Part shown: positions 31,275 to 40,442 of the stretch, piece after piece
How positions within the stretch are numbered: position 1 is the stretch's first letter
Layout: each line of letters starts with the position of its first letter
Assembly (NCBI RefSeq): GCF_001579805.1
Contig: NZ_CP014546.1
Coordinates: 1,922,001 to 1,986,000 of the forward strand
DNA: 64,000 nt
Source of the DNA: Pseudomonas azotoformans
GTDB taxonomy: Bacteria; Pseudomonadota; Gammaproteobacteria; Pseudomonadales; Pseudomonadaceae
Reading direction: 5' to 3'
The notes under the pieces: model-generated
What the model saw: the letters and a program-made list of their open reading frames with translations, nothing else
Told to the model about the DNA's origin: nothing
Databases searched by the model: none
Made by a program: the position numbers and the translations under genes

Positions 31275-32044
31275 CAGGGCTTGATGCCACGGTGCAGGGC
31301 GACGATACCCGAGGTCATGTTGTGGTAGGTCACGCGGTCGAAACCGGCTTCTACCATCATCGACTTCAGGGTTTCCTGGTCGGGGTGCATGCGGATCGAT
31401 TCGGCCAGGTAGCGATAGCTCTCGGCGTCATTGGTGATCAGCTTGCCCATCAACGGCATGAAGGCGAAGGAGTAGGTGTCGTAGACCTTGGACATGATGG
31501 CGTTGGTCGGCTTGGAGAACTCCAGCACCAGCAGGCGGCCACCCGGCTTGAGCACGCGCAGCATCGAGCGGATCGCGTCTTCCTTGTGGGTAACGTTACG
31601 CAGGCCGAAGGCGATGGTGACGCAGTCGAAATGGTTGTCGGGGAATGGCAGTTTTTCTGCGTCGGCCTGGACGAATTCGATATTGCCGGCCACGCCTTTA
31701 TCCAGCAGGCGGTCGCGCCCGACCTTGAGCATCGAGCCGTTGATGTCGGCCAGTACCACTTGGCCAGTCGGGCCCACCAGCTTGGAGAACTTGGCCGCCA
31801 GGTCACCCGTGCCGCCGGCGATGTCCAGCACACGGTTGCCAGGGCGAACACCCGACAACTCGATGGTGAAACGCTTCCACAGGCGGTGCATGCCGCCCGA
31901 CAGTACGTCGTTCATCAGGTCGTACTTGGCCGCGACCGAGTGGAACACCTCAGCGACTTTTTCCGCTTTCTGGCTTTCCGGGACGTTCTTGAAGCCGAAG
32001 TGAGTGGTGGGTTCGGCATCGCTGCCTTTGCGCTGATCAGTCAT
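31274..32044 (-). CDS. ubiE: UbiE, ubiquinone/menaquinone C-methyltransferase
   Basis: The 256-residue SAM-dependent enzyme methylates C2 of the demethoxy-ubiquinone ring. The SAM-binding motif is [12 protein letters not shown]; UbiE signatures [18 protein letters not shown] and [17 protein letters not shown] are present. ATG 32044 is chosen because the family N-terminus ([18 protein letters not shown]) begins there; the longer open frame adds 21 unrelated residues. It leads ubiE-ubiJ-ubiB on the minus strand. Confidence 0.97.
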   Translation of the reverse strand: MTDQRKGSDAEPTTHFGFKNVPESQKAEKVAEVFHSVAAKYDLMNDVLSGGMHRLWKRFTIELSGVRPGNRVLDIAGGTGDLAAKFSKLVGPTGQVVLADINGSMLKVGRDRLLDKGVAGNIEFVQADAEKLPFPDNHFDCVTIAFGLRNVTHKEDAIRSMLRVLKPGGRLLVLEFSKPTNAIMSKVYDTYSFAFMPLMGKLITNDAESYRYLAESIRMHPDQETLKSMMVEAGFDRVTYHNMTSGIVALHRGIKP

Positions 32045-32188
32045 ATCGCTGTCACCAAAAGAGAATGCGGGACATGATAATCCCCAAGGCCTGCTTTGTC
32101 TTGGCAAGGCTGCAGGTAAGATGGGTGGTCACCGAGACCTTTTGCCGCATCGAAGGTATTCACGTCCCTATAAAGAGGAGTCATTGCA

Positions 32189-32464
32189 ATGGCCCGTATA
32201 ACCGTTGAGCGCGCACATTCACTGGGTAAAGAGGGCGCGCGGGCGAAGGCCGACAAGTTGGCGCACAAACTCAAAGAGCAATATGGCCTGGAGCCGTCGT
32301 GGTCCGGCGATACCTTGAACCTCAAGCGTTCGGGGGTTAAGGGCACGGTATTAGTCACTGAAGATTCGTTGCGCATCGATGTGGAACTGGGCCTGTTGAT
32401 GTCGGCCATGAGTGGCACCATCAAGTCCGAAATCGAAAAAGCCCTGGATAAAGCCTTGGTGTGA
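32189..32464 (+). CDS. Polyhydroxyalkanoic acid system family protein
   Basis: This 91-residue protein (MARITVERAHSLGKEGARAKA) is conserved beside phaI in pseudomonads and belongs to the PHA granule region family. It is predicted to be soluble, with an alpha/beta pattern and amphipathic C-terminal helix. The function is not established; it may bind the polymer surface. It is divergent from ubiE (144-base gap) and lies 105 bases before phaI. Confidence 0.8.
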   Translation: MARITVERAHSLGKEGARAKADKLAHKLKEQYGLEPSWSGDTLNLKRSGVKGTVLVTEDSLRIDVELGLLMSAMSGTIKSEIEKALDKALV

Positions 32465-32569
32465 TCCGTCTGTTCTTAGGGTGCCGATTCTAATTTTCCA
32501 GCCTACTTTGTGCCCAAGCCCTCAACTCCTGCGGGCCGTTCCTCCCCCCTAATCTGCGTGAGGTGCACC

Positions 32570-32992
32570 ATGGCCAAAGTTATCCTGAAGAAAAAAATCG
32601 ACGCCCAGACCACTACCCTGAGCGAGGTTAAATCCTACGCCCGCAAGATCTGGCTGGCAGGACTTGGTGCTTACGCCAAGGTTGGAAGCGAAGGCAGCGA
32701 GTACTTCAAAGAGCTGGTTAAGACCGGTCAACATGTTGAAAGTAAAGGTAAAAAAGTTGCAGTTGAACAACTTGAGGCCGCCAACAGTCAGATTGACCAA
32801 GTAAAGAGTAATGTCTCCTCCGTCAAAGGTCTGGTAGAAGTTCAGCTGGATAAAGTTGAAAAAGCTTTTGATACTCGCGTTGCCAGTGCCTTGAATCGAA
32901 TCGGCATTGCGTCTAAACATGACGTTGAGACACTCTCTGCTAAGCTCGAAGAGCTGACGACATTGCTAGAACGTGTCGCGCGTAAACACTAA
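32570..32992 (+). CDS. phaI: PhaI, PHA granule-associated phasin
   Basis: The 140-residue protein carries the phasin domain: KSYARKIWLAGLGAYAKVG near the N-terminus, then amphipathic helices and a C-terminal leucine-rich coiled coil (VETLSAKLEELTTLLERV). It coats medium-chain PHA granules. ATG 32570 starts at MAKVILKKK; the upstream in-frame start at 32510 adds 20 residues unlike the family. It is 12 bases upstream of phaF and homologous to its N-terminal half. Confidence 0.93.
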   Translation: MAKVILKKKIDAQTTTLSEVKSYARKIWLAGLGAYAKVGSEGSEYFKELVKTGQHVESKGKKVAVEQLEAANSQIDQVKSNVSSVKGLVEVQLDKVEKAFDTRVASALNRIGIASKHDVETLSAKLEELTTLLERVARKH

Positions 32993-33004
32993 GGAGACAT
33001 CGGG

Positions 33005-33988
33005 ATGGCTGTTAAAAAGACTACTCAGAAAGAAGGCAGCTCGTGGGTCGGGGAAGTTGAAAAATATTCCCGTAAGATCTGGCTTGCTGGTTTAGGCGTG
33101 TACTCGAAGGTTAGCAGTGACGGCGGCAAATACTTCGAGACTTTGGTCAAGGACGGCGAGAAGGCCGAGAAGTTGACCAAAACCACGGTTGGTAAAAAAG
33201 TTGAAGCCGCCAAGGCAACTGCCGGCTCCGCCAAGTCGAGCATTTCTGACACGTGGGGCAAGTTGGAAGAAACTTTCGACAAGCGCCTTAACAGTGCCAT
33301 TTCGCGACTGGGCGTGCCGAGCAAGGCAGAGCTGAAGACGCTGCACAGCAAGGTCGATACCCTGACCAAGCAAATCGAAAAACTGACCGGCGCTAAAGTG
33401 GCTCCCGCGAAAACGGCTGCTGCAAAACCGGCTGCCAAGCCTGCGGCTAAAACCGCAGCGGCCAAACCGGCTGCGAAATCGGCCGCCAAGCCTCTGGTAA
33501 AAGCGGCCGCCAAACCTGCTGCCAAGGCTCCTGCCAAAGCAGCGGCTAAACCAGCCGCCAAGCCTGCGGCAAAAACCGCCGCTGCCAAACCGGCCGCCAA
33601 GCCTGCCGCTAAACCAGTTGCCGCTAAAGCTGCTGCCAAGCCAGCCGCCAAACCAGCAGCCAAGGCCGCCGCTAAACCAGCCGCCAAGCCTGCGGCCAAA
33701 ACTGCAGCTGCAAAACCCGCTGCCAAGCCAGCCGCTGCGAAACCTGCAGCCAAGCCGGCCGCCGCGAAACCGGCTGCCAAGCCTGCTGCAGCCAAGCCCG
33801 CGGCAAAACCAGCCGCCGCGAAGAAGCCAGCGGTAGCAAAAAAACCAGCAGCACCCAAGCCTGCTGTTGCGGCCAAGCCTGCTACTGCGCCGACCGCTTC
33901 CACAGCCAACTCGGTGTCCGCACCGACCCCTGCTGCTGTGACCCCGACTGCAACGCCGGCAACCCCGACGCCATCCAGTCAGTCCTGA
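33005..33988 (+). CDS. phaF: PhaF, bifunctional phasin and histone-like protein
   Basis: The 327-residue protein has an N-terminal phasin domain (KYSRKIWLAGLGVYSKVS, about residues 1-130) and a long C-terminal tail of AAKPA-type repeats (about residues 135-300), rich in lysine like eukaryotic histone H1. PhaF is known to bind granules and DNA, aiding granule segregation and controlling phaC1. The repeats explain the low-complexity DNA at 33410-33830. A strong bidirectional terminator follows. Confidence 0.95.
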   Translation: MAVKKTTQKEGSSWVGEVEKYSRKIWLAGLGVYSKVSSDGGKYFETLVKDGEKAEKLTKTTVGKKVEAAKATAGSAKSSISDTWGKLEETFDKRLNSAISRLGVPSKAELKTLHSKVDTLTKQIEKLTGAKVAPAKTAAAKPAAKPAAKTAAAKPAAKSAAKPLVKAAAKPAAKAPAKAAAKPAAKPAAKTAAAKPAAKPAAKPVAAKAAAKPAAKPAAKAAAKPAAKPAAKTAAAKPAAKPAAAKPAAKPAAAKPAAKPAAAKPAAKPAAAKKPAVAKKPAAPKPAVAAKPATAPTASTANSVSAPTPAAVTPTATPATPTPSSQS

Positions 33989-34003
33989 TTTTTCCCAGGA
34001 CAC

Positions 34004-34040
34004 AAAAAATGCCCGGCCTGCAAAGGCCGGGCATTTTTTT
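34004..34040. terminator. Bidirectional terminator between phaF and the fimbrial genes
   Basis: ATGCCCGGCC pairs with GGCCGGGCAT around a six-base loop, flanked by six A and seven T, so it works on both strands. It ends phaF on the plus strand and the fimbrial operon (last gene stops at 34050) on the minus strand. Confidence 0.9.
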
Positions 34041-34049
34041 GCGTCTGTA

Positions 34050-34577
34050 TCAGTTGTAAGTGATAGACACGGTCACAGCGCTGGCCAAGCTGCCTTGAGT
34101 GATGGCTTCACCGGTTTTATGGTAAGCCGCTGCAAGCGCAAGGACAGCTTTGTTGCCGCTGGTTGCAACCGTTCGGCTGCGCTGGTCAGGGGTGCCATTG
34201 GCCGGGATGGTTGAAAGCGCGGGTGCGCGATGCGCCAGTAACAGCGCGGTGCCTTTCGAGCCACCGGTATTGGCAAATAACTCGCCATTGCCCGCTGAGG
34301 GCGTGCCGGTAAACAGGAAGATCACGTTGCGGATATCGGATTCACAGTCGGCGGAGACCTCGAAATCGAGCTGCCCGGCGGAGGGGGTCGCGTCCAGGTC
34401 GGAAATCTTGATGGTTGGCAAGGTAAGGGTGCGGTTCTCGTCGCCGGCGGCCAGGTTGCAGGTGCCGGCGTCGACCTGCCCGGCAAAGGTCAAGGTGCCG
34501 GTTGTCGCGGCCTGGGCGCTGAAGCTGGCGAGCCCGCCGGTCATTGCCAACAGAAGGGGAATGCTGCGTAGGTACAT
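34050..34577 (-). CDS. Fimbrial protein, minor pilin of a chaperone-usher system
   Basis: The 175-residue secreted protein has a signal peptide ending near AQA-ATTGTL, then an Ig-like pilin domain with TFAGQVDAGTCNLAAGDENRT and a C-terminal beta-strand ending VSITYN, the element that binds the chaperone and the next subunit. It is paralogous to the C-terminal half of the tip adhesin encoded next to it (shared AYHKTG/AYHKNG and QGSLAS motifs). It is the last gene of the operon. Confidence 0.85.
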   Translation of the reverse strand: MYLRSIPLLLAMTGGLASFSAQAATTGTLTFAGQVDAGTCNLAAGDENRTLTLPTIKISDLDATPSAGQLDFEVSADCESDIRNVIFLFTGTPSAGNGELFANTGGSKGTALLLAHRAPALSTIPANGTPDQRSRTVATSGNKAVLALAAAYHKTGEAITQGSLASAVTVSITYN

Positions 34578-34594
34578 CGGGTTTTCCTCAGGTT

Positions 34595-35530
34595 TCAGTT
34601 GTAGGTGATGTTGACGGTGGCGGTACTGGCCAGGGAGCCTTGGCTGACCGTGCCGTTTTTGTGATACGCGGCGCTAAGTGGCAAGACCGCGCGGTCGCCG
34701 GACACCGCCACGGTGCGTTCCTCGTTGGCGCTGATGGTCTGGGGCACGCCGTTGAGGCGTGAGTACAGCCACAGGTCTACGCCGCCGGCAGTGCCGGTGT
34801 TGTCGAAGAGCAGGGGGTTGCCCGGCGCCGGGGTGCCGCTGAAACGGAATGTGACGTTGGCCGCGTCGCTGCACTGGGCGGTCAGCTCGAAGTCATGTAC
34901 GCCCGCGTAGACAACGTCCTTCAAGGCGCTGGCTTGTATCGTGGGGAGCGTGATTGTGCGGTTGACGTCACCGGCGGCCAGGTCGCAGGTGGCGGCGGGC
35001 CTGACAAAGCGCACCGCGTTGCCGAGGTCAAGACGGTAAACCTCTGGGGTGTGTATCCAGCGGTGCTCCCAGAGGTTTCCGGCCGGGATCGTTCCGTCTG
35101 TGACAGGCCCCATTTTGTAAAAGTGCGCCGTCGCAGAGGTGTAGCTGGGGATCTTGCCGTATACCTGCTGGGGCGGCTGGGTGTGAATGGCGAAGAACGC
35201 TTCGTTGGCGCCGTCGGCCCACATCAGGGAAATGCGTACGCCAATACCGGGGACTTCGGTGCGGTAGATGAGGGAGCCTGGGTATCGCTGGTCCGGGTAT
35301 CGCCCGACATACCATCGGCGCACAGCCACAGGGCAATTGGCGACGAAGGCCGGAGAAGGACCGCTGAATGCCTGGCTGGTGATGAGGCTTCCGTCAGGCA
35401 GGCTGTCCGGCACCGTGATGGTCGCCGGCAGGTTGAGGGTCAGCGTTGAGTCTGGATACCGATCGCAATACGCTTGGGCGGTCAGCGGCAGGCTCAGTAC
35501 TGTCAAAACGAATTTGATGGAGTGTTTCAT
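34595..35530 (-). CDS. Two-domain fimbrial adhesin (FimH-like)
   Basis: The 311-residue protein starts with a signal peptide (MKHSIKFVLTVLSLPLTAQA-YCDRYP). Residues about 21-180 form a unique domain with three cysteines, the likely receptor-binding part. About 181-311 form a pilin domain (CDLAAGDVNRTITLP ... VNITYN). Two-domain architecture at the end of a chaperone-usher operon marks a tip adhesin; the ligand is unknown. ATG 35530 is at the signal peptide; the 51-residue upstream extension of the open frame is rejected. It is 17 bases upstream of the minor pilin gene. Confidence 0.82.
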   Translation of the reverse strand: MKHSIKFVLTVLSLPLTAQAYCDRYPDSTLTLNLPATITVPDSLPDGSLITSQAFSGPSPAFVANCPVAVRRWYVGRYPDQRYPGSLIYRTEVPGIGVRISLMWADGANEAFFAIHTQPPQQVYGKIPSYTSATAHFYKMGPVTDGTIPAGNLWEHRWIHTPEVYRLDLGNAVRFVRPAATCDLAAGDVNRTITLPTIQASALKDVVYAGVHDFELTAQCSDAANVTFRFSGTPAPGNPLLFDNTGTAGGVDLWLYSRLNGVPQTISANEERTVAVSGDRAVLPLSAAYHKNGTVSQGSLASTATVNITYN

Positions 35531-35573
35531 CTTCAGTCCCGTCGTAAGAAATAGGGCGTTCGAGCGCACCTGA

Positions 35574-38135
35574 TCAACCGTTGGCCGCGGCTTGGCAAGT
35601 GCCTGCGTCCAGATGGCGCAATCGGTTGCCGCCCTCCGGCCCCCGCTGCGGACCCACGCCGTATTGCAACCGGCAAGAGGCATTGCCCCCCCACTTGACC
35701 TTCAGTTGCCCCTGCGGGCGAGAGACCCGCACAAAGGCTTTACCGCCTTGCCCGACAATGCCGACGCTGGCGCCGTCTTCATCGAACACATCCGAACCGA
35801 ACGGCAGCGAGCTACCGTCCTCGCGCAGGGCCGTGATCAAGATCGCCTGGCCGCTGACCGTGTCGAATTGCAGCTTCACCACCGAGCCCGCACGGGGTGC
35901 GACGTTTTGCGCGGCGGTCTTGAGCTCTACGTCGACGGACAGGTCCTTGGGGTCCAACTCGACCACGTTCTGGCGATAGGGAGTGAGGTGGGGCACCACG
36001 GCATAACCGCGCTTGCCGACCTGGGCGCCGTGGTTGCCGTTGATCCGCGCACCCTGCGCGTCAGGCGCCTGGACGATGCCAAGGGTGTCGCCCAGTTCCG
36101 GGGCGAAAATCACGCCATCGGCGTGGGCGACGATGCCGCCGGTCATGCCGAGGGAGGTTGCGCGGTAAGCATTGCTTTGTCCGAAACCTGCGGACAGCAC
36201 GCCATGGCTGGCCTGGTATTTCATGTCGGCGGTCACTGAGTTGCTGCTGCCCTGCGTGCGACTGCCGCCCACGCCGTAGCTGAATTGGCTGCGTTCGCCC
36301 AGGGTGCCGCCGAGGTTCATCCGATCACCGCTGCTTTGATCGCCGCGATAGGCGGTGGTGGTCAGGGTGGGTGCGCGAGCGTCGCTGCCCAGGGGCAGGC
36401 TCAGGGTCAGTTCCACTTGTTTGTCGACCCGCTCGCTCAGCAAATCCTTGGTGCGCTGGGCACTGACGGTGTAGTGCAAGCCCTTCCAACTGCCGCTGTA
36501 GCCGGTGGTGAAGGTCAGGTTGCCGCTGCTGCGATTCCAGTAGTTTTGCGAGGAGCCGGTCAGGTAGACCGTGCCGTTCGCCAGGCCTTGGTTGAGGCTG
36601 ATGTCCATCCTGTCGCGCAGGCGCGAGACGTTATCCAGGTTGTTGCCGTCGATGGCGAGGTCGCGAACCCGTGCAGCGTCAGCGACGCTCAGAAAGCCCT
36701 GCGTGGAGTAGCGGTAGGCGCCGAGGGCAAAGTGGGTGCCGGTGTCGGTGAAATTCTTGCTGTAGCGCAACTGCAGGCTTTGTCCTTGACGAGCGCCGTG
36801 GCCCGGTAGTGCTGCGTTCGAGTGGGTCAGGTCAAGGGACAGTGCGCCATACGGCGTATTGAACGCCGCCCCCAGCAGCTGCGACAGATAGTCGTCACCC
36901 GCCACAGCGCCGGTGTAGCCGGTCAGCAGGTTGCTGAGGCCGTGCTGGTAAGTGGCTTGCATCAGCCTGGGGGGATGACGCAGGCCGATTTCGTCGAGCA
37001 GGCCGGCGCTCAGCGAATAGCGGCTATGGCCGGTGCGCAACAGGTTGGCGTTGGCGGCGAACGGCACGATGAATTCGCGCTGACGGCCGTCGGCCTCGGT
37101 CACTGTGACAGTCAAGTCGCCGCCATAGCCGGTGGCAAACAAGTCGTTGAGCACGAACGGGCCAGGCGCGACCGACACTTCATCCAGCAACACACCGCGC
37201 TGACGCACGGTGACCCGCGCGTTGGTCTCGGCGATGCCGCGCACGACCGGGGCAAAACCGGTCTGGGAATCCGGCAGCATCCGATCATCGCTGAACAGGC
37301 TGGCACCGCGCAGGCGCACGCTGTCGAACAGCTGGCCTGGGGTATAGATCTCGCCGACCATCAGCTGTGATCGCAACGGGCTCAATTCGCGCTGCACATA
37401 GGTGCTGCTGCTCTGGTAGCCCGCGACGGCATCGGTCTGGCTGAAGCTGCCGTTGTGGCGCCAGTGCCAGTCACCCAGGTTGAGCCCGGTGTTCAGGCCC
37501 AAGTAATGAGAGTCGATGGAGCGACCATTCGTACGCGTCGTGAAGGTGTTGGCGTTGTAGCGCACAAACGCCGCATCGACCCCGCCGTCCCAGTGTTTGG
37601 GGTCGACATACCCGCGCGCTTTACGCGCCAGGTAGATCTGTGGAACCTGCAACGTCAGGCGGTTTTCGCCCGAGTCGAATTGAGCGGTGCTGCCTGGCAG
37701 GTAGGTTGCAATGTCTTCGCAGGGGGCGAATGCGGGAATAGGCGCCTGACCGGCTTCGGCGGGTTGATTGTGTGGCGCCTCCAAGTCGATGCCAAACCTG
37801 AGCACGGCGTCGCGCTCCAGGCACATCTGTGCAGCGTCCCGGCCCTTGACCGCGACGAACGTCAGGGTTTCACGGCCGATCCACTGGCCATTGAGATAAA
37901 CGTCGGTGCGGTAACTGCCGGGCAGCACCACGTTGCCCTGGCTGAATTTGGCGATATCGACCTGCCGGCCGCCCACGCCATCCGGAAAGAAGGCGGGGTT
38001 GAACCCGACGCTCTCGGCACCTTGGGCGCCCACGGCATAGGCGCTGCTCAGCAGCCAAAGGCAGCGCGTCATCAGCGTCCAACGATGACGTGCAAGGAGC
38101 CAGCTGTTCGGGCTGGCGTGGATGTTCAGACTCAT
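35574..38135 (-). CDS. Outer-membrane fimbrial usher
   Basis: The 853-residue protein is a FimD/PapC-type usher, a 24-strand beta-barrel that assembles and exports pilins. After a signal region come the N-terminal periplasmic domain (VGFNPAFFPDGVGGRQVDIAKFSQG), the barrel with a plug domain (GVLLDEVSVAPGPFVLNDLFATGYGG), and C-terminal domains ending near a Cys pair (NASCRLQYG and DAGTCQ). ATG 38135 has GGAAAGGG upstream. It lies 122 bases after the second chaperone gene. Confidence 0.93.
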   Translation of the reverse strand: MSLNIHASPNSWLLARHRWTLMTRCLWLLSSAYAVGAQGAESVGFNPAFFPDGVGGRQVDIAKFSQGNVVLPGSYRTDVYLNGQWIGRETLTFVAVKGRDAAQMCLERDAVLRFGIDLEAPHNQPAEAGQAPIPAFAPCEDIATYLPGSTAQFDSGENRLTLQVPQIYLARKARGYVDPKHWDGGVDAAFVRYNANTFTTRTNGRSIDSHYLGLNTGLNLGDWHWRHNGSFSQTDAVAGYQSSSTYVQRELSPLRSQLMVGEIYTPGQLFDSVRLRGASLFSDDRMLPDSQTGFAPVVRGIAETNARVTVRQRGVLLDEVSVAPGPFVLNDLFATGYGGDLTVTVTEADGRQREFIVPFAANANLLRTGHSRYSLSAGLLDEIGLRHPPRLMQATYQHGLSNLLTGYTGAVAGDDYLSQLLGAAFNTPYGALSLDLTHSNAALPGHGARQGQSLQLRYSKNFTDTGTHFALGAYRYSTQGFLSVADAARVRDLAIDGNNLDNVSRLRDRMDISLNQGLANGTVYLTGSSQNYWNRSSGNLTFTTGYSGSWKGLHYTVSAQRTKDLLSERVDKQVELTLSLPLGSDARAPTLTTTAYRGDQSSGDRMNLGGTLGERSQFSYGVGGSRTQGSSNSVTADMKYQASHGVLSAGFGQSNAYRATSLGMTGGIVAHADGVIFAPELGDTLGIVQAPDAQGARINGNHGAQVGKRGYAVVPHLTPYRQNVVELDPKDLSVDVELKTAAQNVAPRAGSVVKLQFDTVSGQAILITALREDGSSLPFGSDVFDEDGASVGIVGQGGKAFVRVSRPQGQLKVKWGGNASCRLQYGVGPQRGPEGGNRLRHLDAGTCQAAANG

Positions 38136-38257
38136 GTGTACCCTTTCCAAAAATGGGCGCTGTCCGAATTCAGGCAAAGCAAAGCCCTGCCCCGAGAAAT
38201 GGGCATCAGACGAACGTGTGCAGTGAGGTCAGTCGTTGGCCAGACTGGCCGTGTGGG

Positions 38258-39013
38258 TCATGTCGAGAGCGGGCTGCTGTGGGTGCTGCGCACCCCGTAG
38301 TCGTCGAGCGTCTGGAACTCCACGGTGGCGGCGCTGCCCGGGGGCTTTTTGAGGCTGGGCAGTTCAAAGCGCGTGCGACCGCCAGGCGGCACCATGTTCC
38401 CGGCACCTGAAGCCGAGGGCTTGCGTGCATGACGCTGCTGAGCGTCCAGCACGTCGACCTGCTCGAAGGTCACGTGATAGGGCGTGGGGTTATAGACTTC
38501 CAGGGCCTGGCCGTGCTCGGTCGACTCACCTCGCCATTGCAGTTTTCCGGGCGCGGCGTCGACGCCATACGGCAGGTTCGGTGGCCGGAAAAACAGCTTG
38601 ATCCGCGAACGGAAGGCCAGTTGCAGCTGATTGGCCTCCTGGGAATGCGCGGGCACCTCCAGCAGGTTGAACCAGAACAGGCTTTCCCGTTCCGTCGGCA
38701 GGCTGTCACCCGTGTACGCCAGGCGTAGAACCTGTTGCTTGCCCGGTTCCATACGAAAGATCGGCGGCGTGGCGATAAACGGCACCGTGGCCCGATCCGG
38801 GGTGGAGTGTTCGTCACCGCTGTCCAGCCACACCTGGATCAGCACGGGCGCCTGGTTCTTGCTTTCCAGCCGGACCGTCACCTCCTTGTCGTCCTGTGGG
38901 TAGATGATCCGGGTGCTGCTGATGACCACGCTGGCCTGCGCGGCGGCGCTCAGCAGTGCAAAGGCCAACGCGATCAGGCGGGCCGACAGGTGTGAAGCGA
39001 AAACGGCGTTCAT
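38258..39013 (-). CDS. Periplasmic pilus chaperone 2 (PapD-like)
   Basis: The 251-residue secreted protein has two Ig-like domains. The conserved Arg in STRIIYPQDDKEVTVRL and Lys in FRSRIKLFFRP anchor pilin C-termini, and VWLDSGDE and APPIFRMEP-like segments match the family. A signal peptide ends near AAAQA-SVVIS. It starts six bases after the stop of chaperone 1, and the two are paralogues. Two chaperones in one cluster usually split the work between subunits. Confidence 0.92.
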   Translation of the reverse strand: MNAVFASHLSARLIALAFALLSAAAQASVVISSTRIIYPQDDKEVTVRLESKNQAPVLIQVWLDSGDEHSTPDRATVPFIATPPIFRMEPGKQQVLRLAYTGDSLPTERESLFWFNLLEVPAHSQEANQLQLAFRSRIKLFFRPPNLPYGVDAAPGKLQWRGESTEHGQALEVYNPTPYHVTFEQVDVLDAQQRHARKPSASGAGNMVPPGGRTRFELPSLKKPPGSAATVEFQTLDDYGVRSTHSSPLST

Positions 39014-39019
39014 GGTCTG

Positions 39020-39796
39020 TTACCCGGCGACTGGAGGCGTAAGGTCTGCCGAGTGGCGAACGCGGGCACCGAAGTCGCTGACGGCGGTGAATTCGACCTT
39101 GAGCGCACCGTTAGGGCGTTCGCGCAGCGACGGCAGCGCGAATACTTTCACGTCGCCGGCCGGCATCATCAGGCTGTCGTTGGCTTCCTTGTTGGCGGCT
39201 TTGCCGAAGCGCCTTCCTTCGCTCACCAAGACCACTGAACTCAGGGAAACATGGTACGGCGTGGGGTTGGTCGCTTGCAGGGCATAGCCCTGGTGGTGGG
39301 CAACCAGTTTCCATTGCAACTTGGACGCCGCGCTGCCCACCGAGTAAGGCAATGCCTGCGGTCGCAGAAACACCCGCAAGCGAGTGCGAAAGGCCAATTC
39401 GATCTGGTTGTTCTGTTCGGCACCGGCGGTCAGCGGTGGGACTTCCAGCACGTTCAGCCAGTACAGGCTTTCGCGGTCGGCGGCCGCGCCCTCCCCGGAA
39501 TAGCGCAGGCGCAGCGCCTGTTGCTGGTGCGGCTCGATGCGGAAGATCGGTGGCGAAACGGTAAACGGCGTCTGCGCCGTGACTGGCGTGGAGCGGATGT
39601 CGCCCGTGTCCAGCCAGGTTTGTACCAGGGCCGGGCGGTCACCTTTGTTTTCCAGGCGCACGACCACTTCCTGCTGATCGGCGGGGTAGATCACGCGGGT
39701 GCCATAAATAATGACCCCAGCCTGGGCGGGAAATGCGTGTAGCAGTAACCCTGCGATACCCCAGGTGGCAAGCGCGAGGCAGACCAGCTTTTTCAT
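39020..39796 (-). CDS. Periplasmic pilus chaperone 1 (PapD-like)
   Basis: The 258-residue protein has a signal peptide (MKKLVCLALATWGIAGLLLHAFPAQA-GVIIYG) and a PapD-type fold. The catalytic Arg lies in GTRVIYPADQQEVVVRL and the Lys-equivalent position in RTRLRVFLRP is Arg. The segment FTVSPPIFRIEPHQQQALRL is typical. ATG 39796 is preferred to a TTG six bases upstream. It is 63 bases downstream of the ancestral stop of the frameshifted major pilin. Confidence 0.91.
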   Translation of the reverse strand: MKKLVCLALATWGIAGLLLHAFPAQAGVIIYGTRVIYPADQQEVVVRLENKGDRPALVQTWLDTGDIRSTPVTAQTPFTVSPPIFRIEPHQQQALRLRYSGEGAAADRESLYWLNVLEVPPLTAGAEQNNQIELAFRTRLRVFLRPQALPYSVGSAASKLQWKLVAHHQGYALQATNPTPYHVSLSSVVLVSEGRRFGKAANKEANDSLMMPAGDVKVFALPSLRERPNGALKVEFTAVSDFGARVRHSADLTPPVAG

Positions 39797-39859
39797 GCTC
39801 AATGTTCTCTACGAATCAGGCGGATGGGCCTGCCTGGCAACTGCAGGCCCGCTTGCGGT

Positions 39860-40442
39860 TTAGTTGTCGTACACGACCATGAAGCCGACGCGGGTCTTGA
39901 CCGTGCCTTCAGTTGCGGCACCGCTGGCGTACATCTGCGCGGGCCAGTGGGATGACCGCCTGGTTGTCGGCGATCACTACGCCTTCGGATTTTTCGGTGT
40001 AGACGTTGATCGGCAAGCCGTTACGGTTCGTCACTTCAACCTGGACGTTCTTGGCGTTGGTGGTGTCGGACGGGTCATCGTAGCCGTCGATGTTCAAGCG
40101 TCCGGTTGCCACATCAATGGCCGGGCTGGTGGGGTCGAAGGCAACCATCGCGGTGCGGCCGTTGGTGCAGCCACCTTCGCCAGGCGCACCAATGCGAATG
40201 GTGAAACCGGTGAGGTTGGCGCGATCACCCGGCTTCGCCAGGCGTGCGGCAGACACACCGCCGAGGTTGACGTCTTTGACCACGGCACCGGTGCCCGGCG
40301 CTGCGCCTTCGATGGTGCAGGTCGTATCGTTCACCAGCCCGGTGAAATTGATGGTTCCGTCGTTGGCGGCGTGTGCCGTTTGCGATACGGCCGCAGCCAA
40401 GGCAAGTGCGGCGGCAAGGGTGGAGAAAGTGTTGACTGTCAT
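39860..40442 (-). pseudogene. Major fimbrial subunit (type 1 pilin) with a C-terminal frameshift
   Basis: The frame from ATG 40442 encodes a signal peptide (ending QTAHA-ANDG) and an Ig-like pilin with NFTGLVNDTTCTIEG. It then ends early at 39909 as ...IPLARADVRQRCRN. In the next frame the DNA continues as QMYASGAATEGTVKTRVGF and then MVVYDN to a stop at 39860-39862, exactly the expected pilin C-terminus. One extra base in the GGG at 39941-39943 (CCC on the coding strand) explains the break; without it the join reads PLAAQMYA. The lost beta-strand is the one that chaperone and neighbour subunits bind. Real mutation, phase variation or sequencing error are all possible. Confidence 0.85.

Noticed and set aside
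33410..33830. Array of short repeats that could look like CRISPR or a tandem repeat locus
   Set aside because: The period follows AAKPA codons of the phaF histone-like tail. There are no constant repeats with unique spacers.
33025..33909. Antisense Ala/Gly-rich open frame opposite phaF
   Set aside because: It arises only from the repeat composition of phaF.
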